Shown piece after piece: positions 41,971 to 50,210 of a stretch of DNA of 64,000 nucleotides. Origin of the DNA: Palsa-1447 sp964509885 (GTDB taxonomy: Bacteria; Verrucomicrobiota; Verrucomicrobiia; Opitutales; Opitutaceae); the NCBI GenBank assembly GCA_964509885.1, contig CAZDZL010000007.1:1-64000 (forward strand). Direction: 5' to 3'. The position numbers and the translations under genes are program-made. The notes beneath the pieces were generated by a model that had not been told where the DNA came from, made no database searches, and was given only the letters and a program-made list of their open reading frames with translations. The stretch's first letter is position 1. Every line of letters starts with the position of its first letter.

Positions 41971-43473
41971 ATGAGCCTCTACGTCGGGGTCGACAGCGGG
42001 ACGCAGAGCGTCAAGGCGATCGCGCTCGACGCCGAGACGGGCCGCGTGGTCGCGGAGGCGCGCGCGCCGCACAACCTGATCGAGGGCCTGCCCCCGGGCC
42101 ACATGGAGCAGCACCCGCAGGAGTGGGTGTCGGCCATGGACGCGGCGATAGGGGAGGTGGCCTCGAGGATCGACCGCTCGCGCGTGCGCGGGATCGGCGT
42201 CTCCGGCCAGCAGCACGGCTTCGTCCCGCTGGACGGGAGGGGCGAGGTCATCCGCCCGGCGAAGCTCTGGTGCGACACGAGCACCGCCGCCGAGTGCGAG
42301 ATCCTCACGCGGAGGCTCGGCGGCGCGAAGGCCGTCATCAGGAAGACGGGCCTCCCGTTCCTGCCCGGCTACACGGCCCCGAAGGTGCTCTGGCTCAAGA
42401 GGAACGAGCCGGGGAACTTCAAGAGGCTGCGGCACATCCTGCTGCCGCACGACTACCTCAACTTTCACCTCACAGGGAACTACTTCATGGAGTTCGGCGA
42501 CGCCTCCGGCAGCGCGTTCCTCGACGTCAGGAGGCGGGTGTGGTCCCAGGCCGCGATGGACGCGGTGGACGGCCGGGTCGCGGACTGCCTCCCCGCGCTG
42601 TCCGCGTCCCACGAGTCGTGCGGCACGCTGCGGCCGGAGATCGCGGGGCGCTACGGGTTCCCCGCCGGCACGATCGTGAGCGCCGGCGGCGGCGACAACA
42701 TGATGGGCGCCATCGGGACCGGCAACGTGGTCGCCGGCGCGGTCACCGCGAGCTTCGGGACGAGCGGGACGATCTACGCCTTCTCCAGGAAGCCGGTCGT
42801 GGACCCCTCGGGCGAGATCGCCGCCTTCTGCTCGTCGACGGGCGGCTGGCTGCCGCTCCTCTGCACCATGAACGTGACCGGCGTGACGGAGCAGGTCCGC
42901 GCGCTCTTCGGCTGGAACCTCGCGGAGCTCGAGGCCTTCGCCTCGAGCGCCCCGGCCGGCTCGGACGGGCTCACGCTGCTGCCTTACCTGGACGGGGAGC
43001 GCACCCCCAACCTTCCGAAGGGGACGGGCGTCTATTTCGGGCTCAACCGCAGGACGATGGTGCAGGGCCACCTTGCCCGCGCCGCGATCGAGGGCGCGAC
43101 GCTCGGGATGAACTATGGACTGCGCCGGCTCTCCGCGCTCGGCGTCAAGGCCCGCGAGATCCGCCTCACGGGCGGCGGCGCCCGCTCCGGCCTCTGGCGC
43201 CAGATCGCCGCGGACGTCTTCGGCGTCCCAGTCGTCGCGATGGCCCAGGACGAGAGCGCGGCCCTCGGCGGCGCCCTCCAGGCCGCGTGGTGCGACTCCC
43301 CGGGCCGGGGATCGGGGGCCGCGCTCGCCGCGCTCTGCTCCCGGAGCGTCTCCCTCGACGAGTCGACGCGGTGCGTTCCCGACCGCAAGAGGTCTGCCCT
43401 CTACAGGCAGAGGCAGCAGTTCCACGACGATCTCGGCTCAGGCCTGAGGCCCGCGTTCGAGGCGCGCTGCTGA
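41971..43473 (+). CDS. xylB: xylulokinase XylB
   Basis: 500 aa FGGY-family kinase that phosphorylates D-xylulose. Phosphate loop GVDSGTQSVKAIALD at the start, substrate-site GVSGQQHGFVPLD, LPHDYLNFHLTGNY and the nucleotide loop FGTSGTIYAF are all present; the C-terminal LTGGGARSGLWRQIAADVFG is the FGGY signature. It completes the isomerase pathway into the pentose phosphate route. No xylose transporter or XylR is adjacent in the window. Confidence 0.96.
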   Translation: MSLYVGVDSGTQSVKAIALDAETGRVVAEARAPHNLIEGLPPGHMEQHPQEWVSAMDAAIGEVASRIDRSRVRGIGVSGQQHGFVPLDGRGEVIRPAKLWCDTSTAAECEILTRRLGGAKAVIRKTGLPFLPGYTAPKVLWLKRNEPGNFKRLRHILLPHDYLNFHLTGNYFMEFGDASGSAFLDVRRRVWSQAAMDAVDGRVADCLPALSASHESCGTLRPEIAGRYGFPAGTIVSAGGGDNMMGAIGTGNVVAGAVTASFGTSGTIYAFSRKPVVDPSGEIAAFCSSTGGWLPLLCTMNVTGVTEQVRALFGWNLAELEAFASSAPAGSDGLTLLPYLDGERTPNLPKGTGVYFGLNRRTMVQGHLARAAIEGATLGMNYGLRRLSALGVKAREIRLTGGGARSGLWRQIAADVFGVPVVAMAQDESAALGGALQAAWCDSPGRGSGAALAALCSRSVSLDESTRCVPDRKRSALYRQRQQFHDDLGSGLRPAFEARC

Positions 43474-43494
43474 GGGCGGGGGCGGGAACCAGCC

Positions 43495-44199
43495 ATGTGC
43501 GTCCGTTACACGCTCCACAAGACGGACGCCGCGCTCGGCGCGATCTCGAAGGCGCTCGGCGTCCTCCTCGAGGCCCCGGAATGGGCGCAGCCGCGCTACA
43601 ACGTCACCCTGACGGACACGATGCCCGTCGTCGCCGCCGGGGGGGCCGGGCCCGCGGTCCGGGCGATGAGGTGGGGCCTCGTGCCGGCGGGTGAGAGGGC
43701 GAAGCCGCGCCCCCGCCTCCTCGCGAACGCGAGGTCCGAGACGGCGGTCACCCTGTCGGCCTTCCGCAAGGGGGTCGCGGCGAGGCGCTGCCTCGTCCCC
43801 GCCAACGGATTCTACGAGTGGGAGACGAGGAACGGGGTGAAGCTCCCGTACCTCTTCACCCTGGCGCGCGAGGAGCCGTTCGCGTTCGCCGGCATCTGGG
43901 ACCCTGCGGCGGACAACCTCCCCGACACCTACTGCCTCCTGACGACGCAGCCGAACGAGCTCGTGGCCAGGGTCCACGACCGCATGCCCGTGATCATGAC
44001 CGCGGCGACCATGGCGCGCTGGATCGGCGACGCGCCGCTCGCGGAGGCCGAGTACAGGGCCCTCGTGGCGCCGATCGCACCCGAGCTCATGGAGTCCCGG
44101 CCCGTGAGCCGGTACGTCAGCAACAGCCGCAACCAGGGCCCCGAATGCCTCGCCCCGCCGAACGAGCCGCCGCCGGAGCCGGAGCTCAACTTCGGCTAG
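43495..44199 (+). CDS. SRAP-family DNA-abasic-site protein (YedK/HMCES-like)
   Basis: 234 aa. After Met removal, C2 becomes the N-terminal residue that forms a stable thiazolidine bond with abasic sites in single-stranded DNA. The partner residues sit at the expected distances: N78 (NARSET), E108 (NGFYEWE) and H161 (VHDRMPVIM). The protein protects replication forks at abasic sites. It is 21 nt downstream of xylB, with no functional link. No GTTC-N4-GAAC box is visible close upstream. Confidence 0.93.
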   Translation: MCVRYTLHKTDAALGAISKALGVLLEAPEWAQPRYNVTLTDTMPVVAAGGAGPAVRAMRWGLVPAGERAKPRPRLLANARSETAVTLSAFRKGVAARRCLVPANGFYEWETRNGVKLPYLFTLAREEPFAFAGIWDPAADNLPDTYCLLTTQPNELVARVHDRMPVIMTAATMARWIGDAPLAEAEYRALVAPIAPELMESRPVSRYVSNSRNQGPECLAPPNEPPPEPELNFG

Positions 44200-44206
44200 G
44201 CCCCCC

Positions 44207-44491
44207 TCAGTCCACGTAGCGCTTGAGCATGGTCGTCGCCTCCCTGAGGCGGCGCCTGCGCTCGTCTTCCCGGATCGAGCCCGCGAGGCAGTGCTCCAGA
44301 TGGTCCGTGATGAGCTTCTCGGCGAGCGACTTGAGCGCCTTCCTGGCCGACACGAGCTGGTTCAGCACCTCCGCGCAGTCGTAGTCGCCGTCGATCATCC
44401 TCTGGACGCCCCTCAGCTGGCCCGTGATCTTGTTCATGCGCACCTGCAGGGCGCGGCGGTCGGCGTCGATGTTTCGAGGCGTATGGGACAT
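44207..44491 (-). CDS. CsoR/RcnR-family metal-sensing repressor
   Basis: 94 aa, all-helical DUF156 repressor, which releases DNA on metal binding. The candidate ligands are H3, C39, H64 and C68. The C39-H64-C68 spacing (25 and 4) equals the Cu(I) triad of CsoR, while the added H3 gives the H-C-H-C fingerprint described for the nickel sensor InrS, and RcnR uses H-C-H-H. The neighbouring divergent gene is a DmeF-like cation exporter, which argues for Ni/Co sensing. Length is normal. Confidence 0.9.
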   Translation of the reverse strand: MSHTPRNIDADRRALQVRMNKITGQLRGVQRMIDGDYDCAEVLNQLVSARKALKSLAEKLITDHLEHCLAGSIREDERRRRLREATTMLKRYVD

Positions 44492-44550
44492 GCGGCGACT
44501 GTTGGGGGCGGCCGGCCCCGCGACAACCCCCTAATTTTACCGATTGCAGG

Positions 44551-44569
44551 ATAAGGGGTATGGGGGCAT
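44551..44569. promoter_or_regulatory. putative metal-repressor operator
   Basis: ATAAGGGGTATGGGGGCAT lies 18 nt before the exporter ATG at 44588. It contains G4 and G5 tracts flanked by short AT inverted pairs (ATA..TAT, AT..AT), the style of operators used by CsoR/RcnR proteins. The match is by eye only. Confidence 0.45.
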
Positions 44570-44587
44570 GCTCCTCATGGCCCGCCC

Positions 44588-45523
44588 ATGACCAAAGACC
44601 ACCTCACCCACGACTGCCAGATCCACGACTTTGGCCCCAACAGGGACACGGCGGAGAGAAACACGCGGCGCGTGATCGCGCTGAGCGCCGTCATGATGGC
44701 GGTCGAGATCCTCGCGGGCTGGAGGTTCCACTCCATGGCGCTCCTTGCCGACGGCTGGCACATGGGCACCCACGTCGCCGCCTTCCTGATCGCCGCCTTC
44801 GCCTACGCGATGGCCCGGCGCCACAGGGGCAACCGAAACTTCGCCTTTGGCACGGGCAAGATCGATGTCCTGGGTGGTTACACGAGCGCCGTGATCCTGG
44901 GCATCGTCGCCCTCCTGATGGCGGCGGAGTCCGTCGTGCGCCTCTTCGAGCCGGTCCCGATCCACTACAGGGAGGCGATTGGCATTGGGCTCGTCGGCCT
45001 GTGCGTGAACGTCGCCAGCGCGCTGATGCTGAAGCACGGGCACGGCCATGCGCACGGGCACGGTCATCACCACGCGCATGACCACGGGCACGCCCACGGC
45101 GAGGACCTGAACATGAAGGCGGCCTACGTGCACGTGATCGCCGACGCGGTCACCTCGATACTGGCGATCACCGCACTCTTCGCCGGAAAGTTCCTCGGAT
45201 GGTCCTGGATGGACCCGGTCATGGGGATCGTGGGCTCCGCGGTCGTGGCCCAGTGGTCCTGGGGACTCCTGCGCGACACGAGCGCGATCCTGCTCGACCG
45301 GACCCCCGAGACGGACTTGAAGCAGGAGATCCGCAAGGCGGTCGAGGCGGACGAGGGGACGAAGGTCACCGACCTCCATGTCTGGCAGATTGGCGTGGGC
45401 CAGTTCTCGGCCACGGTCTCGATCCTGGCCAGGGAGCCCAGGACGCCGGAGCATTACCGCAGGATCCTCAGCGAGCACGAGGAACTGCGCCACGTCACGA
45501 TCGAGATCTGCCGCCAGCGTTAG
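44588..45523 (+). CDS. dmeF: DmeF-like CDF divalent cation exporter
   Basis: 311 aa cation diffusion facilitator, six helices, proton-driven export of Co2+/Ni2+. The N-terminal HLTHDCQIHDFG and the DGWHMGTHV segment in helix 2 (D55, H58, H62) are characteristic of DmeF-type members. Helix 5 has HVIADAVTS. A histidine-rich cytoplasmic loop lies at 150-170 between helices 4 and 5. The divergent CsoR/RcnR-type gene is the likely regulator. The C-terminal domain (VTDLHVWQIGVGQFSATVSIL) is intact. Confidence 0.9.
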   Translation: MTKDHLTHDCQIHDFGPNRDTAERNTRRVIALSAVMMAVEILAGWRFHSMALLADGWHMGTHVAAFLIAAFAYAMARRHRGNRNFAFGTGKIDVLGGYTSAVILGIVALLMAAESVVRLFEPVPIHYREAIGIGLVGLCVNVASALMLKHGHGHAHGHGHHHAHDHGHAHGEDLNMKAAYVHVIADAVTSILAITALFAGKFLGWSWMDPVMGIVGSAVVAQWSWGLLRDTSAILLDRTPETDLKQEIRKAVEADEGTKVTDLHVWQIGVGQFSATVSILAREPRTPEHYRRILSEHEELRHVTIEICRQR

Positions 45524-45525
45524 AC

Positions 45526-45535
45526 GGGCGCGCCC
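45526..45535. terminator. 10-bp palindrome between convergent stops
   Basis: GGGCGCGCCC begins 3 nt after the exporter stop (45523) and touches the stop of the sigma-factor gene (45536). Perfectly self-complementary, no U-tract. Confidence 0.35.
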
Positions 45536-47014
45536 TCAGTGCGCGTGAGGCGCATGCGCCGCGGCCTCGGCCTCCCGGGCCTGGGCGAAGGCGGCGGCAT
45601 CCTGGGGATTGGTGAAGAACGGCGCCAGGGCGTCCGGGTTCGGGGGATTCTGGCCCTGGTTGGCCGCCCTGTAGGCGGTGACCGCCTGGCCGACGGCGGG
45701 CCCGACGGCCTGCATCAGCTCCTGGGCGTGCTCCTCGGGGGTCATGGGCTCGGTGATCTGGGTCGTCGCGGCGCCCGAGGGGTCGTAGGTCACCGACGTC
45801 CCGTCGGGCGTCGTCACCGTGAGGACCTGGTTGTCGCCCATGGACAGGCTGGAGTAATCCTCCCCACCCACGGTCCGGATCCGCCTGATGTAGGATTGGT
45901 CGCCCACCAGGGTGGCCACGGAGCCGGGATAGGAGCCGTTCTCGAGCCTGTACTGGTCCCGCGCGGCGCTGATCTGCCGCAGGTTGTTGAGGACCTCCTG
46001 CTTCAGCTCCCGCGGCGTCAGGCCGATCGACAGGTTTCTTGAAGGCAGGGCCGCCAGGGCGGCCGCCTTGGCCTCGGCGAGCTTGGCGTTGCTGGCCTCG
46101 AGCTGTGCCTTGGCCGCGGTCAGCTGCATGTTGGCCGCGTCGACCTTGTCGAGCTCCTCCTGGAGGTCGGCTCTTGACTTGCGGAGGGTGGAGATCTCCC
46201 GAGCCGTTGCGGCGTCCTCGCTGGCCCGCTGGGCTTCGATTTCCGCGCGTCCCGCGTGGCCGACGTAGTTCCCGATTCCGAAGGCCAGGAGGCCGCTGAT
46301 GACTGCAGTGCCTATGAGTTTTGTGGTCATGATGAAGGTGAGGGAGGTCGCGATCCCGGCGCCGGCAAGGGAGGCCGAGGCCAAGGTCGAGGCAAGTCCG
46401 GTGGGAGCCGACATGAGGGACTGGTTTGCCACGACGGCGCCCAGCGCGGCCGCGGTCGACGTGATGCCGCGGCGCTCCAGGAGCACCCTGAGCTTTTCCA
46501 GGGCGCGGCCCGTGCGCATCCGCGCCGCGTCGGTTGACGTCATGAGCGCGAGCCCGATCTCTGAGAATTCGCGGCGCTCGAGGAAGCGCAGCACGACGGC
46601 CTCGCGGTCCGGCCCCGGAAGCTCGTCTATGGCCCCGTCGAGGATCGGCTTGATGCGCTCCCAGTCGGCGGATTCCGCGCTGCCCGACACGCGGGCCTCC
46701 TGCTCCGTTGCCTCTGCCTCCCGGAATTTCCTCCTCTGTTCGGAGATCATCAGGTTGAGCGACGCGTTGCGCGTCGCGGTATGGAGCCACGCCTCGAGCA
46801 CCGTGTGGCGCGACAGCTTCCGCGCATTCCGGGCGAGGGTGGCAAAAACCCGCTGAGAGACATCGGCCGCGAGGTGGGAGTCGCCGCTGGTTCGCCGCAG
46901 GGCGGCGCTGTAGACGAGGTCGACGTGCCGGTGGACCAACTCGCTGAATGCGGCCTCGGACCCGTCCTCGGAATATCGGCGAAGAAGAGTGGCGTCATCC
47001 TTCATTGGGTTCAC
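45536..47014 (-). CDS. ECF sigma factor fused to a membrane and coiled-coil/pseudopilin-like domain
   Basis: 492 aa. Residues 9-90 are sigma-70 region 2 (FSELVHRHVDLVYSAALRRTSGDSHLAADVSQRVFATLARNA type) and 122-180 region 4. Unlike ordinary ECF sigma factors (about 180-200 aa), the chain continues with hydrophobic stretches (about 185-200 and 232-250), a long coiled coil (258-322) and a domain whose NNLRQISAARDQYRLENGSYP segment (343-363) resembles type II secretion pseudopilins. Verrucomicrobia carry such fused sigma factors. The tail would lie outside the membrane and may sense envelope signals. A start at 47005 (second Met) is possible. No separate anti-sigma gene is adjacent. Confidence 0.88.
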   Translation of the reverse strand: MNPMKDDATLLRRYSEDGSEAAFSELVHRHVDLVYSAALRRTSGDSHLAADVSQRVFATLARNARKLSRHTVLEAWLHTATRNASLNLMISEQRRKFREAEATEQEARVSGSAESADWERIKPILDGAIDELPGPDREAVVLRFLERREFSEIGLALMTSTDAARMRTGRALEKLRVLLERRGITSTAAALGAVVANQSLMSAPTGLASTLASASLAGAGIATSLTFIMTTKLIGTAVISGLLAFGIGNYVGHAGRAEIEAQRASEDAATAREISTLRKSRADLQEELDKVDAANMQLTAAKAQLEASNAKLAEAKAAALAALPSRNLSIGLTPRELKQEVLNNLRQISAARDQYRLENGSYPGSVATLVGDQSYIRRIRTVGGEDYSSLSMGDNQVLTVTTPDGTSVTYDPSGAATTQITEPMTPEEHAQELMQAVGPAVGQAVTAYRAANQGQNPPNPDALAPFFTNPQDAAAFAQAREAEAAAHAPHAH

Positions 47015-47100
47015 ATGCTAAACAGCGCCGACTCCCAAACCGAACATTGAAACGCGTCCGTGCCGTCCCAGGATCCCATGGGGAAACCCCAGTTTAAGGG

Positions 47101-47136
47101 GGTTTTGGCATCCAAAACCTGGATTTGGCGTATAAT
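47101..47136 (+). promoter_or_regulatory. inverted repeat followed by a TATAAT box
   Basis: GGTTTTGG-cat-CCAAAACC (47101-47119) is a perfect inverted repeat. A consensus -10 hexamer TATAAT stands at 47131-47136. The best -35 match, TTGGCA at 47105-47110, is 20 nt away, longer than ideal, so the repeat may be an activator or repressor site. The promoter would serve the MuiA-like gene at 47280 with a leader of about 140 nt. The remaining bases of 47015-47279 show no gene. Confidence 0.5.
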
Positions 47137-47279
47137 GGATGGGCCCGTGAACCGCAAAAAAGCGTGAAAGCAGCCATTTCCTGAAATTAGGGCGCTACAA
47201 AGGGCGTCTTCTACCTCTATATCCCACTGGAACTTGGCGGCCGTCCGTCTTTCCCAAAACAACCCTTACACCCACTGAA

Positions 47280-49013
47280 ATGAAGACCCCTCGCTTGTTT
47301 GCGCTCTCCCTCCTCGGGCTCCCGGTGCTCGCACTGGCTGCCCCCGTCGATTCCCACATCTCCGCGGCCACGGTCTACTCGGACAGGGCTGTCGTCACGC
47401 GCACCGCGGAACTCGACCTGAGCCCGGGCGAGACTGCATTGGTATTTGAGCGGATGCCCACGAACCTCGTCGACCAGTCGCTGCAAGTCTCCGCCCACGG
47501 CACGGCGACGGCGACCATCCTCGACGTCAATGCGGAGACCACCTTTGTCGATGCGACGCCCAACCCGCGGGTCAAGGAACTTGAGGACCAGATCCTGGAG
47601 CTGAACCGGCAGGGCCGGGCTCTGGACGACCGGACGGGCGTCCTGAAGGAGGAGCGGGAATTCGTGAGGCGCATGATGCTTTCCGCCACGGGGGCCCATC
47701 CGGGTGCTTCCGAAACCACACATGGGGCCGAGGCGAGCACTCGGCCGTCACTCGAGGAGTTGCAGAAGCTCTACGGCTATTCCGACGAGACGCTTGGAAA
47801 GATCGCGGCCGAGATGGGTGCGCTCGATGACAAGCGCGCCGACCTGGCCGGCAGGAAGGCCGTCCTCAGCCAGCAGCTGGATCCGCTTCGCAACGTGCAG
47901 GGGAAGAGCGTCAAGAACGTGACGGTGCGCGTGGCGGCCAGCACTGCGGGACACCTTGAGGTCACCCTGAGATATGCCGTGCCCGGCGCCTCGTGGGCGC
48001 CCTCCTACGATGCCCGCCTCCATTCCGACGAGCGCAGTGTGGACCTGGGCTATTTCGGGATGGTGCGCAATGCGACGGGCGAGGACTGGAGCAACATCGA
48101 GCTCACGCTCTCGACCGCGCGCCCCGGGCTTGGCGGGAGCGCGCCCGAGCTTCGGCCGTGGGTGGTGGATGTGAGGCAGCCCGAGGGGCGGGACTATGGC
48201 ACCTACTCGAAGAGGGCCGAAAGCGCCCCGGCAGCGGCTCGGGCAAGGACGGACCTGAAGGATGTCGCAGGTGAGGTAAGTGTGGTGACCAGTCAGTTCC
48301 TCCAGGATCCAGCCAACGCGCCTGTGGACCAGCTGACCTACAATGCAACCGCAGAAGTCCAGTCGAACGCCACCAGCGCCACGTTCCGGATCGCAGGATC
48401 GGTCTCGATCTTGGCCAACAACTCCGTGCAACGGGTCTCGATCGCATCATCGAAGCTCACCGCCGTTCTCCAGTACGACGCGACCCCCAAGCTGGCAGAG
48501 ATCGCCTATCTCAGCGCCGAGGCCGCCAACACCACGGATTACCCCCTTCTCGCCGGGTCCATGAACACCTTTCTGGACGATACGTTCGTCGCGACCAGCC
48601 GGCTGAAGACGGTGATGCCGGGCGAGAAATTCGAGCTTCACCTGGGCGCGGACGAGGGCATCGCGATAAAGCGCAAGCTCGTCACGCGATTCGCGGAGAA
48701 CACCGGGCTCACCAACAACGGCGCCCGGGTCACGTACGAGTACCTCATCACGGTCACGAACAACAAGAGGCAGCCGGAGCGCGTGGTCTTCAAGGAGCCG
48801 CTGCCCGTGTCGCGCCAGGAGAAGATCGTGGTCAAGCTGATCGCGCCCGAGGAGGAGTCGGTGGGGACGAAGACGGATCCCAAGGAGGTCAATCGCGAGG
48901 AGGACGGAAGGCTGGTGTGGCGTCTCGACCTGAAGCCGGGCGAGAAGCGCGAGGTCCCGCTCAAGTTCTCCATCTCGTACCCGGCTGACGTCCAAGTGGC
49001 CGGCCTCGAGTAG
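47280..49013 (+). CDS. MuiA-family protein (DUF4140-DUF4139)
   Basis: 577 aa, exported (signal peptide MKTPRLFALSLLGLPVLALA). It follows the mucoidy-inhibitor MuiA family: N-terminal DUF4140 (VDSHISAATVYSDRAVVTRTAELDLSPGETALVFERMP), a coiled-coil linker (about 95-200) and C-terminal DUF4139 with the SYDARLHSDERSVDLGYFGMVRNATGEDWSNIELTLSTARP block and VTNNKRQPERVVFKEPLP. Molecular function is unknown; some members affect exopolysaccharide. Preceded by a TATAAT-type promoter candidate. Confidence 0.9.
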   Translation: MKTPRLFALSLLGLPVLALAAPVDSHISAATVYSDRAVVTRTAELDLSPGETALVFERMPTNLVDQSLQVSAHGTATATILDVNAETTFVDATPNPRVKELEDQILELNRQGRALDDRTGVLKEEREFVRRMMLSATGAHPGASETTHGAEASTRPSLEELQKLYGYSDETLGKIAAEMGALDDKRADLAGRKAVLSQQLDPLRNVQGKSVKNVTVRVAASTAGHLEVTLRYAVPGASWAPSYDARLHSDERSVDLGYFGMVRNATGEDWSNIELTLSTARPGLGGSAPELRPWVVDVRQPEGRDYGTYSKRAESAPAAARARTDLKDVAGEVSVVTSQFLQDPANAPVDQLTYNATAEVQSNATSATFRIAGSVSILANNSVQRVSIASSKLTAVLQYDATPKLAEIAYLSAEAANTTDYPLLAGSMNTFLDDTFVATSRLKTVMPGEKFELHLGADEGIAIKRKLVTRFAENTGLTNNGARVTYEYLITVTNNKRQPERVVFKEPLPVSRQEKIVVKLIAPEEESVGTKTDPKEVNREEDGRLVWRLDLKPGEKREVPLKFSISYPADVQVAGLE

Positions 49014-49156
49014 GGTGTGCGCTTCCGCGCAGCTTCCCTAGGCGGGGAAAACCGGATCTCCATGGCGCTGCGCGCCGACTGACATCACGGGATGTCGTTC
49101 AGGGACAGATAGAAGCGAGCATTCGATTTCTGGGGGCTTGCCAACGGCACCAAGAC

Positions 49157-49170
49157 CGTTCAAGTGAACG
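49157..49170. promoter_or_regulatory. LexA box 1
   Basis: CGTTCAAGTGAACG matches the core of the verrucomicrobial LexA motif (TGTTC-N4-GAACA, reported for Verrucomicrobium spinosum) with GTTC and GAAC exact and only the outermost bases different. It is located upstream of the VOC-lexA-imuA-imuB-dnaE2 run. Confidence 0.72.
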
Positions 49171-49171
49171 C

Positions 49172-49185
49172 CATTCGATCGAACG
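49172..49185. promoter_or_regulatory. LexA box 2 (weaker)
   Basis: CATTCGATCGAACG repeats the TTC-N4-GAAC pattern with one mismatch in the left half-site. Its centre is 15 bp from that of box 1. It contains the palindrome TTCGATCGAA. Confidence 0.5.
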
Positions 49186-49217
49186 TCTCCATTGGTGGAG
49201 ATGTCCAATCCGCCCCC

Positions 49218-49571
49218 ATGGACCATACCAACAAGATATACTACATCGAGTTTCACGCCTCCGACCTCGAGAAAACAAAGGCGTTTTTTGAGAAGGTGTT
49301 CGGCTGGACGTTCACGGACTACGGCCCCGACTACACGTCGTTTGTCGACGGGCAGATCGCCGGCGGGTTCGCCCGCTCCAACAAGCGCTCGTCGCAGGCC
49401 GCGGGCGGCGCGCTCGTCGTCATCCTGAACCCGCAGCTGGAGGAGACGCTGCGCCGGGTCGTCGAGCACGGCGGCAAGGTCACGCAGGAGATTTTCTCAT
49501 ACCCCGGCGGCCGCCGCTTCCATTTCACGGAGCCGAGCGGCAACGAGCTGTCGGTGTGCGCGGAGGGCTGA
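49218..49571 (+). CDS. small VOC-family (glyoxalase-fold) protein
   Basis: 117 aa from ATG 49218. Single VOC module: KIYYIEFHASDLEKTKAFFEKVFGWTFTDYGPDYTSF, a middle AGGFARSNK strand and GGRRFHFTEPSGNELSVC at the end, the pattern of glyoxalase/bleomycin-resistance proteins. A longer frame from 49164 would run through the LexA boxes and is rejected. lexA begins only 3 nt after its stop, so this gene is transcribed with lexA and probably under LexA control. Substrate unknown. Confidence 0.82.
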   Translation: MDHTNKIYYIEFHASDLEKTKAFFEKVFGWTFTDYGPDYTSFVDGQIAGGFARSNKRSSQAAGGALVVILNPQLEETLRRVVEHGGKVTQEIFSYPGGRRFHFTEPSGNELSVCAEG

Positions 49572-49574
49572 GCC

Positions 49575-50195
49575 ATGATGACTGAGCGCCAAGAGGAGAT
49601 TCTCGACTTCATCCGGCTCTTCCAGCGGGAGAAGGGCGTGCCGCCCTCCTCGCGGGAGATCCAGCGCAAGTTCCGCCTCGCCAGCCAGTCGACCGTGATC
49701 GGCCACCTGCGCGCCCTGGCGAACAAGGGGCAGATCGAGCAGCTGGCGGGCCGCACGTGGGGTCTCAAGGCCTCATCGGTGCAGGCGCAGCTCTTCGAGA
49801 TGTCCGTCTTCGGCTCGATCCCCGCGGGGCTTCCCGCGATGCAGGAGCAGGTGCCCGACGAGACGATCGCCATCAATCCCTCCATCTTCGGCGTCCGGCG
49901 CGCGGGCCCGCACCAGGTGTGGGCGCTGCGGGTCCACGGGGACTCGATGGTCGACGCCCACATCCTGGACGGCGACCTGGTCGTGCTCGAGCGGCGCGAG
50001 CCGCGCGAGGGCGACATCATCGCCGCGCTCGTGGACGAGACCTCGACGACGCTGAAGCGGCTCGTGCACCTGCGCGGCAAGCCGGTGCTCCGCCCGGCGA
50101 ACAAGCGCTACCGCGACATCGTGCCCGAGAGGCAGCTGGAATCGCAGGGCGTCGTCGTCGGGCTGATCCGCAGGGGCGTCGCCACCTCGGGTTGA
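49575..50195 (+). CDS. lexA: LexA repressor
   Basis: 206 aa SOS repressor. The N-terminal winged helix (RQEEILDFIRLFQREKGVPPSSREIQRKF...STVIGHLRAL) binds operators. The autocleavage site A84-G85 (SIPAGLP) and the Ser124/Lys161 dyad (HGDSMVDAHI, TTLKRLV) are present, so RecA-stimulated self-cleavage is expected. It is directly followed by the imuA-imuB-dnaE2 mutagenesis genes and preceded by two LexA boxes, giving autoregulation of the whole operon. Confidence 0.97.
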   Translation: MMTERQEEILDFIRLFQREKGVPPSSREIQRKFRLASQSTVIGHLRALANKGQIEQLAGRTWGLKASSVQAQLFEMSVFGSIPAGLPAMQEQVPDETIAINPSIFGVRRAGPHQVWALRVHGDSMVDAHILDGDLVVLERREPREGDIIAALVDETSTTLKRLVHLRGKPVLRPANKRYRDIVPERQLESQGVVVGLIRRGVATSG

Positions 50196-50210
50196 AGGTA
50201 ATGAGCGCCG

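Noticed and set aside
45036..45100. His-codon-rich CAC/CAT/GGC repeats resembling a tandem repeat
   Set aside because: They encode the histidine-rich metal loop of the DmeF-like exporter, so they are explained by the protein.
49164..49217. Longer N-terminus of the small VOC protein
   Set aside because: The added 18 codons would run over the LexA boxes; VOC homology starts at the ATG 49218.
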